In this document: one piece after another, positions 37,626-46,351 of the stretch
Position numbering within the stretch: the stretch's first letter is position 1
How the letters are laid out: each line of letters starts with the position of its first letter
DNA from: Ancylobacter gelatini
GTDB taxonomy: Bacteria; Pseudomonadota; Alphaproteobacteria; Rhizobiales; Xanthobacteraceae
Assembly: GCF_022601675.1 (NCBI RefSeq)
Contig: NZ_JAKVIL010000002.1
Span: forward strand, 124,001 to 188,000
Direction: 5' to 3'
Length of the DNA stretch: 64,000 bases
The notes under the pieces: model-generated
The model's database searches: none
What the model was told of the DNA's origin: nothing
The model's input: only the letters and a program-made list of their open reading frames with translations
Position numbers and translations under genes: made by a program

Positions 37626-38458
37626 GACGCCGCGCCGCCCAGCGCCGGCCGGTGCCGCGCGCGCAGGATCAGCGTGAGGCCGACCGCGAGCATGGGCAGC
37701 GAAAGCACCATGCCCATGGTGACGAAGCCGCCCGCGAGATAGCCGAGCTGCGGATCGGGCTCGCGCACGAATTCCACGATGATCCGCGCGAGGCCGTACA
37801 TCAGCACGAACAGGCCGGCCACCAGACCGGGGCGCGCCAGCCCGCCGCGCCGGATCACCAGCATCAGCACCGCGAAGATGAGAAGTCCTTCCAGCCCGGC
37901 CTCGTAGAGCTGGCTCGGGTGGCGCGGCAGCGGGCCGCCATGGGGGAACACGAAGGCCCAGGGCACATCGGTCGTCCGGCCCCACAATTCGCCATTGATG
38001 AAATTGGCGAGGCGTCCGAGGAACAGCCCGATCGGCACCACCGCGGCGGCGATGTCCAGCATGGAGAGCAGCGGCAGGCCGCGCCGGCGGCAGAACAGCG
38101 CCATGGCGAGGATGGAGCCGAGGAAGCCGCCATGGAACGACATGCCGCCATGCCAGACGGTGAGCGCCTGCAACGGGTTCTCGACGTAATAGGCGAGGTT
38201 GTAGAACAGCACATAGCCGATGCGCCCGCCGAGGATGACGCCGAGGGCGACCCAGACGATGGCGTCGTCGAACTCTTCCGGCGCGATCGGCGCCTTGCCG
38301 CCCCAGAGCGCGGGGCTCGCGCACAGCTTCTTGGCGAGCCACCAGCCGATCAGCAGCCCCGCCACATAAGCCAGCGCGTACCAGCGTATGGCGAAGGGGC
38401 CGAGCTCGATCAGCACCGGGTCGATGGCGGGGAAGGGGAGTGCGAGCAAGGGCAGCAT
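37622..38458 (-). CDS. lgt: Prolipoprotein diacylglyceryl transferase
   Basis: A 278-residue inner-membrane enzyme with about seven helices that transfers diacylglycerol from phosphatidylglycerol to the lipobox cysteine. The Lgt signature [18 protein letters not shown] and HPSQLYEA are intact, as are the HGG and His-containing loops ([13 protein letters not shown]). Start at 38458 ([20 protein letters not shown]) is the family start, although the frame is open upstream. It heads a four-gene minus-strand unit and is divergent from ubiK across 222 bp. Confidence 0.95.
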   Translation of the reverse strand: MLPLLALPFPAIDPVLIELGPFAIRWYALAYVAGLLIGWWLAKKLCASPALWGGKAPIAPEEFDDAIVWVALGVILGGRIGYVLFYNLAYYVENPLQALTVWHGGMSFHGGFLGSILAMALFCRRRGLPLLSMLDIAAAVVPIGLFLGRLANFINGELWGRTTDVPWAFVFPHGGPLPRHPSQLYEAGLEGLLIFAVLMLVIRRGGLARPGLVAGLFVLMYGLARIIVEFVREPDPQLGYLAGGFVTMGMVLSLPMLAVGLTLILRARHRPALGGAAS

Positions 38459-38680
38459 GGGTCCGTCGCTTTCCGGGGCAGGCCGGTCGCCCGCAGGCGG
38501 CACGGGTATCGCGGCATCGTTTGCGGGTGTGCCTGCGTCGCGTGACGGGATCAAGGCCTTAAGCGGCGCGTGGAGTTGTGCGCTGCACTTGCGAAGCGGA
38601 GCCGCGCGCCCCATTGTCTCTTGAGGGAAACGGCTGCGCGAGTGGACCGATCTTCGGTGCCCAGACCGGGAGTAATGAGC

Positions 38681-38947
38681 ATGACCCAGACCACCAGCCG
38701 CATTTTCGATGATTTCGCCAAGCTCATGAACGACGCCGCCGGCGTCGCCACCGGCGTGCGCCGCGAGGCGGAAACCGTGATGCGGGCTCAGGCCGATCGC
38801 ATCCTGCGCGAGCTGGACGTGGTGACGCGCGAGGAATTCGAGACCGTCAAGGAACTCGCCGCCGCCGCGCGCGAGGAGAATGAGCGGTTGGAGGCCCGCA
38901 TCGCGGCGCTGGAAGCCAAGCTCAGCCCGCCGGATTCACTGGGCTGA
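38681..38947 (+). CDS. UbiK-type accessory factor (BMFP / DUF526)
   Basis: An 88-residue protein with [15 protein letters not shown] at the start and a long C-terminal coiled coil ([31 protein letters not shown]), the two halves of BMFP/UbiK proteins. UbiK supports aerobic ubiquinone synthesis with UbiJ and promotes membrane fusion in vitro. ATG at 38681 lies eight bases after GGGAG and is preferred to the ATG six bases before. Its ubiquinone role fits a strongly respiring cell. Confidence 0.85.
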   Translation: MTQTTSRIFDDFAKLMNDAAGVATGVRREAETVMRAQADRILRELDVVTREEFETVKELAAAAREENERLEARIAALEAKLSPPDSLG

Positions 38948-39194
38948 GGCCCTCCTTCCGGGCCGGGCTTGTGGACGGGCGCCAAGCGCGCTTGCGAGGG
39001 GGCACCGAATCCCGGACATCTTGTCGCCATGGACCGATTGTTGATGGTTCCTGACAGTCGGTCATAGCGGGGAGCAAGTTGCGCGCGATAAAGTCGGGTA
39101 CGGCGATTCGAACACAATTTGCAGGTTTCGCCGCTACTGGCTGCGCGTCGCGTGCGTTCCTGTCCTTGCAGCGCCTACCCTCGCGAGGTCGTGC

Positions 39195-39692
39195 ATGACC
39201 TATACCGATTTCGAAGCCGATACCCGCCTGAACCCGCTCGATCTGATCGAGCGCATGGCTGCGCTCAATGAGTGGGCCTTTGAGCGCTCCGCCGAGGACG
39301 AGATCACCATCTCGCTCGAAGGCCGCTGGACGGACTGCCATGTCTCGTTCCAGTGGATGGACGAGGTGGAGGCGCTGCATGTCGCCTGCGCCTTCGACCT
39401 TAAGGTGCCGGAGAAGCGCAAGACCGAGGTGCTGCGCCTGCTCTCGCTGATCAACGAGCAGATGTGGATCGGCCATTTCGACCTGTGGTCGAAGGAGGGC
39501 GTGATCATGTTCCGTCACGCGCTTCTGCTGGCCGGCGCGGAAGCGACCGACCGCCAGTGCGAGGTGCTGATGGAATGCGCCATCGAGGCGGTCGAGCGCT
39601 ATTTTCCGGCGTTCCAGTTCGTGGTCTGGGCCGGCAAGTCTGCCCGCGAGGCCATGGACGCCACGCTGTTCGAGACCGTCGGCGAGGCGTGA
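39195..39692 (+). CDS. YbjN-domain protein
   Basis: A 165-residue protein with the YbjN fold, resembling a type III secretion chaperone: ITISLEGRWTDCHVSFQWMDE, LLSLINEQMWIGHFDLW, VIMFRHALLLAG and the C-terminal helix ECAIEAVERYFPAFQFVVW. E. coli YbjN is a stress/motility modulator; the mechanism is unknown. GAGG precedes the ATG. It is followed by proC after 129 bp, an arrangement common in Hyphomicrobiales. The 247-bp gap upstream has no recognisable gene. Confidence 0.86.
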   Translation: MTYTDFEADTRLNPLDLIERMAALNEWAFERSAEDEITISLEGRWTDCHVSFQWMDEVEALHVACAFDLKVPEKRKTEVLRLLSLINEQMWIGHFDLWSKEGVIMFRHALLLAGAEATDRQCEVLMECAIEAVERYFPAFQFVVWAGKSAREAMDATLFETVGEA

Positions 39693-39821
39693 CGGGCGGC
39701 GCCCGTCCTCCGGCTGCTGCCAAAATCGTGGATGGCCGGCCTCGCACCGGGCATCCGGCGGGCAAAGGCGCTATGTTACGGCGGGCTCGCGCGTGAGCCG
39801 GTGACAGCCGAGAGTTCGACC

Positions 39822-40646
39822 ATGCCTGCACTTTCCGATATTCCCGGCCGCGTGCTGCTCGTCGGCGCCGGCAAGATGGGCGGCGCCATGCTGGAAGGCT
39901 GGCTCGATCTCGGGCTGGAGCCGGCAAAGGCGGCGGTGATCGATCCCGGTCCGCCCCCGGAAGTGGCGGCGCTGCTGGATGCGCGCGGCGTCGCGCTCAA
40001 TCCGCTCAATGGCGGCCCGCCCGCCGTGATGCTGCTGGCGGTGAAGCCGCAGGTCGCGGCCGACGTGATCGCGAAGGTCGCCCCGCTGGCCGGGCCCGGC
40101 ACGCTGGTGGTGTCGGTCATGGCCGGTCGCACGCTGGGGTTTCTTGAGGCCGGCTTCGCGCCGGGCACAGCGGTGGTGCGCTCCATTCCCAACACGCCGG
40201 CCGCCATTGGGCGCGGCATCACCGTCGCGGTGCCGAACGGCGCGGTGAGCGCGGAGCAGAAGCTGATCGCGGACGGGTTGCTGCGCGCCTCCGGCGAGGT
40301 GGAGTGGGTGGAGGACGAGGCGATGATCGACCTCGCCACTGCCGTCTCCGGGTCCGGCCCGGCCTATGTGTTCCTGCTGGCGGAGGCGCTGGCGGCGGCG
40401 GGCGCGAAGGCGGGCCTTCCTGCCGACCTCGCCGACCGTCTCGCCCGCGCCACCGTCGCCGGAGCTGGTGAATTGATGATCCGCTCCGGCATCGATCCCG
40501 CGCAGCTCCGCAAGAACGTCACCTCGCCGAACGGCACCACGGCGGCCGCGCTGGCGGTGCTGATGGACGAGGCGCGCGGCTTTACCCCGCTGCTCACCGA
40601 GGCGGTGGCCGCCGCCGCGAAGCGCTCGCGCGAACTCGCCGGCTGA
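39822..40646 (+). CDS. proC: Pyrroline-5-carboxylate reductase
   Basis: A 274-residue NAD(P)H-dependent enzyme that makes L-proline from pyrroline-5-carboxylate. VLLVGAGKMGGAMLEGW is the Rossmann loop; VVRSIPNTPAAIGRGITV and the signature TAVSGSGPAYVFLLAEAL...LPADLADRLARATVAGAGEL are intact, and NVTSPNGTTAAAL ends the family block. Start at 39822 (MPALSDIPGRV) is chosen by homology. Cytosolic. Confidence 0.95.
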   Translation: MPALSDIPGRVLLVGAGKMGGAMLEGWLDLGLEPAKAAVIDPGPPPEVAALLDARGVALNPLNGGPPAVMLLAVKPQVAADVIAKVAPLAGPGTLVVSVMAGRTLGFLEAGFAPGTAVVRSIPNTPAAIGRGITVAVPNGAVSAEQKLIADGLLRASGEVEWVEDEAMIDLATAVSGSGPAYVFLLAEALAAAGAKAGLPADLADRLARATVAGAGELMIRSGIDPAQLRKNVTSPNGTTAAALAVLMDEARGFTPLLTEAVAAAAKRSRELAG

Positions 40647-40728
40647 CGCTTCCTGAAGGGCAGGCCTTCTCCCGGCCACCCTTCGACCCTAAGTTCCAGA
40701 AGGACGATTTTCTGGACAGGAGGTTTCG

Positions 40729-41430
40729 ATGGCAGCATCTCCCGGCCGGCCCCGCGCCGGCGCCAAGGCGCCCGACCCGCGCGGCCCGATCATCGACAGT
40801 TTTCTCGCGCTTCTGGCCGAGCGGCCGTTCGAGCGCATCGGCCTTGCCGAGGTCGCGGACAAGGCCGGCGTCTCGCTGGCCGAGTTGCGCGCCTCGTTCG
40901 GCTCGACCTTCGACATTCTTGCCGGCTTCGTGAAGCGCACCGATACGCTGGTGCTGGAAGGGACCGGCGAGGACATGGCGGACCAGCCGGCGCGCGACCG
41001 GCTGTTCGACGTGCTGATGCGCCGGCTCGACGTGCTCGCACCGCACAAGGCGGCCATCGCCTCGCTGGCGCGCTCCGCCCGCAGCCATCCCCAGCTTGCC
41101 ATGGGGCTGAACCGCTTGAGCGTGCGCTCCCAGCAATGGATGCTGGCGAGCGCGGGCATCGACACTTCCGGCCTCAAGGGCGCGGTGCGCGCGCAGGGGC
41201 TGGCGCTGCTGTTCGCGCGCGTGCTCCAGACCTTCGTGACCGATGACGACCCGGCGCTGTCGCGTACCATGGCCGCGCTCGACCGGGAACTCGCCAAGGG
41301 CGCTCGGGCGCTCGGGCTGATGGACCGGCTGTTGCGGCTGACGCGCTGTAGCGGCCGGACGGCGCGTCGGCCGGAGCCGTCGCCTTCGCCCGAACCGCCC
41401 GCCGCGCCGCAAGCGCCGGTGGCGGCCTGA
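40729..41430 (+). CDS. TetR-family transcriptional regulator
   Basis: A 233-residue protein with an N-terminal TetR HTH: IIDSFLALLAERPFERIGLAEVADKAGVSLAELRASFGS. The rest is a helical ligand domain with a Pro/Ala-rich tail (PEPSPSPEPPAAPQ). CAGGAGG lies nine bases before the ATG, a strong ribosome site. Targets are unknown; proC lies 82 bp upstream and csaA follows on the same strand. Confidence 0.88.
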   Translation: MAASPGRPRAGAKAPDPRGPIIDSFLALLAERPFERIGLAEVADKAGVSLAELRASFGSTFDILAGFVKRTDTLVLEGTGEDMADQPARDRLFDVLMRRLDVLAPHKAAIASLARSARSHPQLAMGLNRLSVRSQQWMLASAGIDTSGLKGAVRAQGLALLFARVLQTFVTDDDPALSRTMAALDRELAKGARALGLMDRLLRLTRCSGRTARRPEPSPSPEPPAAPQAPVAA

Positions 41431-41444
41431 AACAGGTCAAGCGC

Positions 41445-41504
41445 GTGAGAATCGCAACGTGAGGACAGTGCAGTGAGGACGGTGCAATGAGGACGATTCA
41501 ATGA
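41445..41504 (+). repeat. Four tandem 14-bp units forming overlapping 5-codon mini-ORFs before csaA
   Basis: Units are GTGAGAATCGCAAC (41445-41458), GTGAGGACAGTGCA (41459-41472), GTGAGGACGGTGCA (41473-41486) and ATGAGGACGATTCA (41487-41500), followed by ATGAG, the csaA start. Each unit begins with a start codon and the last three contain GAGGA, a ribosome site for the next. Each start opens a frame of five codons (VRIAT, VRTVQ, VRTVQ, MRTIQ) whose TGA overlaps the next start by four bases. The last one overlaps the csaA ATG at 41501. Confidence 0.75.
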
Positions 41505-41854
41505 GTCTTGGCCCTGTCGAACAGATCACCATCGCCGAGTTTCTCAAGGTCGATATCCGCGTCGGCACGATCATCCTCGCCGAGCCGTTCCCGGAGGCGC
41601 GCAAGCCGGCGCTGAAGCTGACCATCGATTTCGGACCGCATATCGGGGTGAAGAAGTCCACGGCGCAGATCACCGTGCATTACGCACCGGAGGATCTGGT
41701 CGGGCGGCAGGTGGCGGCGGTGGTGAATTTTCCGCCGCGCCAGATAGGCCCGGCGATTTCCGAGGTGCTGACTCTCGGCTTTCCCGACGAGGACGGCGCG
41801 GTGGTGCTGTTCGCCCCGGACCTGCAGGTGCCGAACGGGGCCCGGCTGTTCTGA
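41501..41854 (+). CDS. csaA: tRNA-binding (CsaA-type) export chaperone-like protein
   Basis: A 117-residue OB-fold protein of the CsaA/EMAP-II tRNA-binding family: [27 protein letters not shown], then [24 protein letters not shown] and [17 protein letters not shown]. subtilis CsaA binds SecA and preproteins; family members also bind tRNA. The start at 41501 is fixed by GAGGA seven bases upstream in the last tandem unit. Its stop is 3 bp from the convergent histidine kinase stop. The leader suggests translational control. Confidence 0.93.
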   Translation: MSLGPVEQITIAEFLKVDIRVGTIILAEPFPEARKPALKLTIDFGPHIGVKKSTAQITVHYAPEDLVGRQVAAVVNFPPRQIGPAISEVLTLGFPDEDGAVVLFAPDLQVPNGARLF

Positions 41855-41857
41855 GGC

Positions 41858-43264
41858 TCAGACCGGTATCCGCACCGTGGCGCGCAGGCCGCCGAGCGGG
41901 CTGTCACTGAGCGTGACGTCGCCGCCATGGGCGCGCGCGGCGTCGCGGGCGATGGTGAGCCCGAGCCCGGAGCCGCCGGCATCCTGATTGCGCGCATCGT
42001 CCAGCCGGACGAAGGGGCGGAACACCTCCTCGCGACGGTCCGGCGGAATGCCCGGGCCGTCATCGTCCACCGTGACGGTGAGCCAGCGCGCATCGGAATT
42101 GCCGTTGATCGCCAGCTTGCGGCCATGGCGCCAGCCATTGGCAACCAGATTGCCGATGCAGCGCCGGAAGGCGTCGGCGCGCAGCATCACCATAGGCTCG
42201 CCGGTGAACCGCGCCTCGATCTCGACGCCGTGGCGCTCGCCATTGCGGCGGGCATCGTCGAGGATGCGCGACACATCGGTCAAAGCGGGCGGCTCGCCGG
42301 CGGAATCGTCGCGCGCAAAGGCGAGATAGGCCTCCAGCATGCTCTGGAGTTCGTCGACATCGGCGCGCAGCGCTTCCGAATCCACCGTGTCGCCGATCAG
42401 CGCCAGTTCCAGCTTGAAGCGGGTGAGAATGGTGCGCATGTCATGGGACACGCCCGCGAGCATGGTGGTGCGCTGCTCGATCTGCCGCTCGATGCGCCGC
42501 TTCATCTCCAGGAAGGCCAGCGCGGCCCCGCGCACCTCGCGCGCGCCGCGCGGGCGGAAGCCGGTGACGTCGCGCCCCTTGCCGAAGGCCGCCGCCGCTT
42601 CGGCCAGCGCCTCGATCGGCTTGATCTGGTTGCGCAGGAACAGGATGGCCACCGCCAGCAGCACCAGCGAGGTGCCCACCATCCACACCAGGAAGATGTG
42701 CGAGTTCGACAGATAGGCCTGGGTGCGCCGGGCGAAGACGCGCATCACCTTGTCGTCGAGCTGGACGCGGACCTCCAGCAGGTTGGAATTGCCGACCGTG
42801 TCGGTCCAGAACGGGCGGCGCAGCCGCTTGCCGACCTCGCCGGTGAAGTGTGAATCCAGGATGGAGAAGAAGGGTTTCGGGCCGGGCGGCGGCAGGTGCT
42901 GGTCGGGCAGGAAATCCACCGTGAGGTTCATGGTGAATTGCGCGATCTGCTTGATGCGCTCCTGATCGGCGGCATCGGGGAAGGCGATGGCGAGCTCGGC
43001 CAGCGCGGCGATGTCCTGCGAGACGGCAGCGGAGAGCCGGCGCGTCACGGTGCTGTAGTGCCGCTCCATGAACACGAAGACCAGAACCGACTGCAGGATC
43101 ACCATCGGCGCGACGATGATGATCAGCGAGCGGGCGAACAGGCCCTTGGGCATGGTGCGGTTGAACCACGCGCCGAAGCGCAGATTCGCTTCGTGCCAGC
43201 GCGCCATCGCGCGCCTGAGGCGCAGCAGGGCGGCATCGCGCATATGGGCGTCGAGCAGGCTCAA
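41858..43264 (-). CDS. Two-component sensor histidine kinase (EnvZ-like)
   Basis: A 468-residue membrane kinase. Two helices (about 45-65 and 190-210) flank a ~120-residue periplasmic sensor, then HAMP, HisKA and HATPase domains. The phospho-acceptor is His274 in GVSHDMRTILTRF; the usual Pro of HDLRTPLT is Ile here. The N-box reads NLVANGWRHG, and DDDGPGIP and GGSGLGLTIARDAA are the G boxes. Its start overlaps the response regulator stop (ATGA), so they are a cognate pair. The signal is unknown. Confidence 0.92.
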   Translation of the reverse strand: MSLLDAHMRDAALLRLRRAMARWHEANLRFGAWFNRTMPKGLFARSLIIIVAPMVILQSVLVFVFMERHYSTVTRRLSAAVSQDIAALAELAIAFPDAADQERIKQIAQFTMNLTVDFLPDQHLPPPGPKPFFSILDSHFTGEVGKRLRRPFWTDTVGNSNLLEVRVQLDDKVMRVFARRTQAYLSNSHIFLVWMVGTSLVLLAVAILFLRNQIKPIEALAEAAAAFGKGRDVTGFRPRGAREVRGAALAFLEMKRRIERQIEQRTTMLAGVSHDMRTILTRFKLELALIGDTVDSEALRADVDELQSMLEAYLAFARDDSAGEPPALTDVSRILDDARRNGERHGVEIEARFTGEPMVMLRADAFRRCIGNLVANGWRHGRKLAINGNSDARWLTVTVDDDGPGIPPDRREEVFRPFVRLDDARNQDAGGSGLGLTIARDAARAHGGDVTLSDSPLGGLRATVRIPV

Positions 43265-43989
43265 GGCGCGACGACCAGCCGGTAGCCGACGCCGCGCACG
43301 GTCTGCACATAGGCCGGGTTGGCCGGGTCGCGCTCGATCTTGCGACGCAGCCGGTTCACCTGCACGTCGACGGCGCGGTCACCGGCCGCGACGCCGGGCG
43401 CGACCAGCGCCTGACGGGGCACGGTGTCGCCGGGGCGCTCGCTCAGCACGCGCAGCATGTCGCGTTCGCGGTCGGTCAGGCGCACCGGCTCGTCCTCGCG
43501 CGTCAGCTCCCCGCGCTCCAGATGGAACATGAACGGGCCGAAGCGCACCGCCTCGATCACTTGCGTCGGCGGAGCGGCCGAGCGCTTGATGATGTTGCCG
43601 ATGCGCAGCAGCAGTTCGCGTGGCTCGAACGGCTTGGCGAGATAGTCGTCGGCGCCGATCTCCAGCCCGGTGATGCGGTCCTGCGTCTCGGCGCGGGCCG
43701 TGAGCATCAGGATCGGCACATGCGAGCCGCTGCGTACGAACTGGGCGAGTTCGAAGCCGTTTTCGCCGGGCATCATCACGTCGAGGATCAGGAGATCGAA
43801 GGTAAGGCCCGACAGCCGGCCGCGCGCGTCAGCCGCCGATTCGGCGGTGGTGACGCGGTAGCCATGTTCCGAGAGGAAGCGCGAGATCAGGTCGCGGATG
43901 CGCCGGTCGTCGTCCACGATCAGCAGATGAGGGGCGTCGTCCGCCGGGGTGGCGGCGCGGGGGCGGGGTTTCGCATCGACATCCGGCAT
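43261..43989 (-). CDS. OmpR-family response regulator
   Basis: A 242-residue regulator with receiver and winged-helix domains. LLIVDDDRRIR gives the acidic pocket, Asp70 in FDLLILDVMMPGENG is the phosphorylation site, and GADDYLAKPFEPREL has the conserved Lys. The DNA-binding half ends with VDVQVNRLRRKIERDPANPAYVQTVRGVGYRL. Translationally coupled to the kinase that follows. Targets unknown. Confidence 0.94.
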   Translation of the reverse strand: MPDVDAKPRPRAATPADDAPHLLIVDDDRRIRDLISRFLSEHGYRVTTAESAADARGRLSGLTFDLLILDVMMPGENGFELAQFVRSGSHVPILMLTARAETQDRITGLEIGADDYLAKPFEPRELLLRIGNIIKRSAAPPTQVIEAVRFGPFMFHLERGELTREDEPVRLTDRERDMLRVLSERPGDTVPRQALVAPGVAAGDRAVDVQVNRLRRKIERDPANPAYVQTVRGVGYRLVVAP

Positions 43990-44053
43990 GTCACGGGTCT
44001 CTCAGCTGTCGTGGTCGCGGGCCGCGCGGCCGTTCAGGTCTTGCACCCGCGGA

Positions 44054-44629
44054 TCAGGCCTTGCGCGCGCGGGAAGGGTCGGCGGCAATCTGGTCGGCGC
44101 GCGCGATGAGCTTCTCGACCGACCCGCGATCCTCGGTGTCGATCATGGCGACAAGAAAGCGGCGGCACAGTTCGCGCGAGTCCGGACCGCATTCGGACAG
44201 GGCGCGCGCGATACGCCTCGACTGGATCGCGACGAATTGCCGGGCCAGCGCCTCGCCCTTGGGCGTCAGATAGAGCAGCCGCTGGCGTCGGTCGGACTTG
44301 CCGGCACGGCTGTCGATGAAGCCCTGGTCCACCAGCTCCCGCAGCACGCGGCCAAGGCTCTGCTTGGTGATGCGCAGGATCTCCAAGAGGTCCGTCACGC
44401 GCATGCCAGGGTGGCGATTGACGAAATGCAGCACGCGGTGATGCGCGCGGCCGAAGCCGATGCCCTGCAGAATCTCGTCGGGATCGCTGACGAAGTTCCT
44501 GTAGGCAAAGAAGAACAGCTCGATCAGTTCGAGCATGGATTCGTCTCCCGGCGCGGTTGGCGCTCGCGCGGAAGCGGGGGATTCGACGGCGCCGGCGCGG
44601 GCCGGCAGAGAGACATTTATGTCAGCCAT
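44054..44629 (-). CDS. MarR-family transcriptional regulator
   Basis: A 191-residue protein with a winged HTH: VLHFVNRHPGMRVTDLLEILRITKQSLGRVLRELVDQGFIDSRAGKSDRRQRLLYLTPKG, the recognition helix and the D-x-R wing. An N-terminal ~30-residue Ala-rich tail is unusual. Divergent from ilvE across 268 bp, a pairing I know from Bradyrhizobium relatives, so it may control ilvE or itself. The two-component genes follow on the same strand 64 bp away. Confidence 0.88.
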   Translation of the reverse strand: MADINVSLPARAGAVESPASARAPTAPGDESMLELIELFFFAYRNFVSDPDEILQGIGFGRAHHRVLHFVNRHPGMRVTDLLEILRITKQSLGRVLRELVDQGFIDSRAGKSDRRQRLLYLTPKGEALARQFVAIQSRRIARALSECGPDSRELCRRFLVAMIDTEDRGSVEKLIARADQIAADPSRARKA

Positions 44630-44694
44630 GTTGACTTTTTTCGTTATGATCGTTACCCAGATGCACCGCTCGACGAAAGGATCGTTCGGCGAGA

Positions 44695-44706
44695 CGGTTC
44701 GAACCG
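44695..44706. promoter_or_regulatory. Perfect 12-bp palindrome in the marR/ilvE divergent region
   Basis: CGGTTCGAACCG is a perfect palindrome in the 268-bp gap between the divergent marR and ilvE genes. A candidate operator for the adjacent MarR protein, which binds dyads as a dimer. Evidence is symmetry and location only. Confidence 0.35.
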
Positions 44707-44897
44707 ATGTATCGATCCGTGTCGCGGGGCGTTCCTTCCAGCGGACCCTTGCGGGTCGCGAACGATAACGGGACTTCGGCCGCTAGGCAAAACATGTGCT
44801 CGCGCGCATGCTGGTCGGTCACAGGCTTAACGAATTCAAGAAGGGTCTCGACGCCTTCCATGGCGCGCGCCGGGCCCCGGTTTGGGAGACGAGAACC

Positions 44898-45785
44898 ATG
44901 GCTAGCGAACCTTTCGACAAACGCAGCGGCTGGATCTGGTACGACGGTGCCTTCGTGCCGTGGTCGGATGCGCAGGTGCACGTACTGACTCACGGGCTGC
45001 ACTATGGCAGCAGCGTGTTCGAGGGCGAGCGTGCCTATGGCGGGGAGATTTTCAAGCTCGACGAGCACACGGCGCGCCTGAAGGAAAGCGCCCGGCTGCT
45101 CGACTTCGAGATTCCCTACAGCGAGGCCGAGATCAACGCGGCCTGCCGCGAACTGCTGGTCAAGCAGAAGCTCACCAATGCCTATCTGCGCCCGGTCGCC
45201 TGGCGTGGCTCGGACATGATGGGCGTCTCGGCGCAGCACAACACCATCCACCTTGCCATCGCGGCGTGGGAATGGCCGAGCTATTTCGACCCCGCCGAGC
45301 GGCTCAAGGGTATCCGCATCGGCGAGGCGAAGTATCGCCGTCCCGATCCGCAGACCGCGCCCTCGACCTCGAAGGCCGCCGGCCTGTACATGATCTGCAC
45401 CATCTCCAAGCACGCCGCCGAGCGTGAGGGATATTCCGACGCGATGATGCTGGACTGGCGCGGCCGCGTGGCGGAATGCACCGGCGCCAACATCTTCTTC
45501 GTGAAGGACGGGGTGATCCACACGCCGGAGGCCGACGCCTTCCTCAACGGCATCACCCGCCAGACCGTGATCGAACTCGCCAAGCGGCGCGGCTTCACGG
45601 TGATCGAGCGCGCGATCATGCCGGAGGAACTGCCGGACTTCGACGAGTGCTTCATCACCGGCACCGCCGCCGAAGTGACGCCGGTCTCCGAGATCGCCGG
45701 CCGCCACTACCAGCCCGGCCCGGTGACGCGCACGCTGATGGAAGACTACATGGCCGAAGTGCAGCCCAAGAAGGCCGCGGCCTGA
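44898..45785 (+). CDS. ilvE: Branched-chain amino acid aminotransferase
   Basis: A 295-residue fold-type IV PLP enzyme that interconverts Leu/Ile/Val and their 2-oxoacids. VHVLTHGLHYGSSVFEGERAY is the family opening; Lys in STSKAAGLYM is the expected PLP-binding region, and EGYSDAMMLDWRGRVAECTGANIFFVKDG and DECFITGTAAEVTPV are the following signatures. Start at 44898 (MASEPFDKRSGWIWYDG) has GGGAG upstream. Followed by a strong terminator. Confidence 0.95.
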   Translation: MASEPFDKRSGWIWYDGAFVPWSDAQVHVLTHGLHYGSSVFEGERAYGGEIFKLDEHTARLKESARLLDFEIPYSEAEINAACRELLVKQKLTNAYLRPVAWRGSDMMGVSAQHNTIHLAIAAWEWPSYFDPAERLKGIRIGEAKYRRPDPQTAPSTSKAAGLYMICTISKHAAEREGYSDAMMLDWRGRVAECTGANIFFVKDGVIHTPEADAFLNGITRQTVIELAKRRGFTVIERAIMPEELPDFDECFITGTAAEVTPVSEIAGRHYQPGPVTRTLMEDYMAEVQPKKAAA

Positions 45786-45808
45786 GGGCATAGCCCAGTG
45801 GCTCAAGG

Positions 45809-45839
45809 AAATGCCGGCCCTCGGGCCGGCATTTTCGTT
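45809..45839 (+). terminator. Rho-independent terminator after ilvE
   Basis: AATGCCGGCCC (45810-45820) and GGGCCGGCATT (45823-45833) form an 11-bp inverted repeat followed by TTCGTTT. It lies 25 bp after the ilvE stop. Confidence 0.9.
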
Positions 45840-45878
45840 TCAGGGGAGGTCAGGGGCGGAAAGGGGCGCACCCAGCCT

Positions 45879-46337
45879 TCAACTCCACCGCTCGGCCGCC
45901 GCGTCGTCGGCGTCCTTGGCCTCGATCCAGCTCTGGGCCTCGCCGCGCTCCTCCTGCTTCCAGAACGGGGCGCGGGTCTTCAGCCAGTCCATCAGGAACT
46001 CGGCGGCCTCGAAGGCGGCGGTGCGATGGGCGGAGGCGGTGACGACGAGGACGATATTGTCGCCCGGCACAAGCCTGCCATGGCGGTGGATCACGGTGGC
46101 GCCGGCGAGCGGCCAGCGCGCGCGGGCGTCCTCCATGAGGCGGCCGATCTCTTCTTCCGCCATGCCGGGGTAATGTTCGAGCGTCAGCGCGTTGAGCGGC
46201 GCGGCACCGGGCGTGTCGTCGGCGCGGCACAGGCCGGCGAAGGTGACCACGGCTCCGATATCGGTGCGACCGCGCGCCAGCGCGGCAGCCTCGGCGGAGG
46301 CGTCGAAATCCTCGGCCTGAATGCGGACGGTAAACAT
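45879..46337 (-). CDS. moaE: Molybdopterin synthase catalytic subunit
   Basis: A 152-residue protein. GAVVTFAGLCRADD, LTLEHYPGMAEEEIGRL and VIHRHGRLVPGDNIVLVVTASAHRTAAFEAAEFLMDWLKTRAPFWKQE are MoaE signatures, with the active-site Lys pair near the end. It inserts dithiolene sulfurs into cyclic pyranopterin using MoaD thiocarboxylate. Start at 46337 is 14 bp after the moaD stop on the same strand. Confidence 0.94.
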   Translation of the reverse strand: MFTVRIQAEDFDASAEAAALARGRTDIGAVVTFAGLCRADDTPGAAPLNALTLEHYPGMAEEEIGRLMEDARARWPLAGATVIHRHGRLVPGDNIVLVVTASAHRTAAFEAAEFLMDWLKTRAPFWKQEERGEAQSWIEAKDADDAAAERWS

Positions 46338-46351
46338 GCCGTCTTCCTGTC

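Noticed and set aside
39090-39125. tRNA-like GATTCGAAC segment
   Set aside because: No acceptor or anticodon stem can be built around it.
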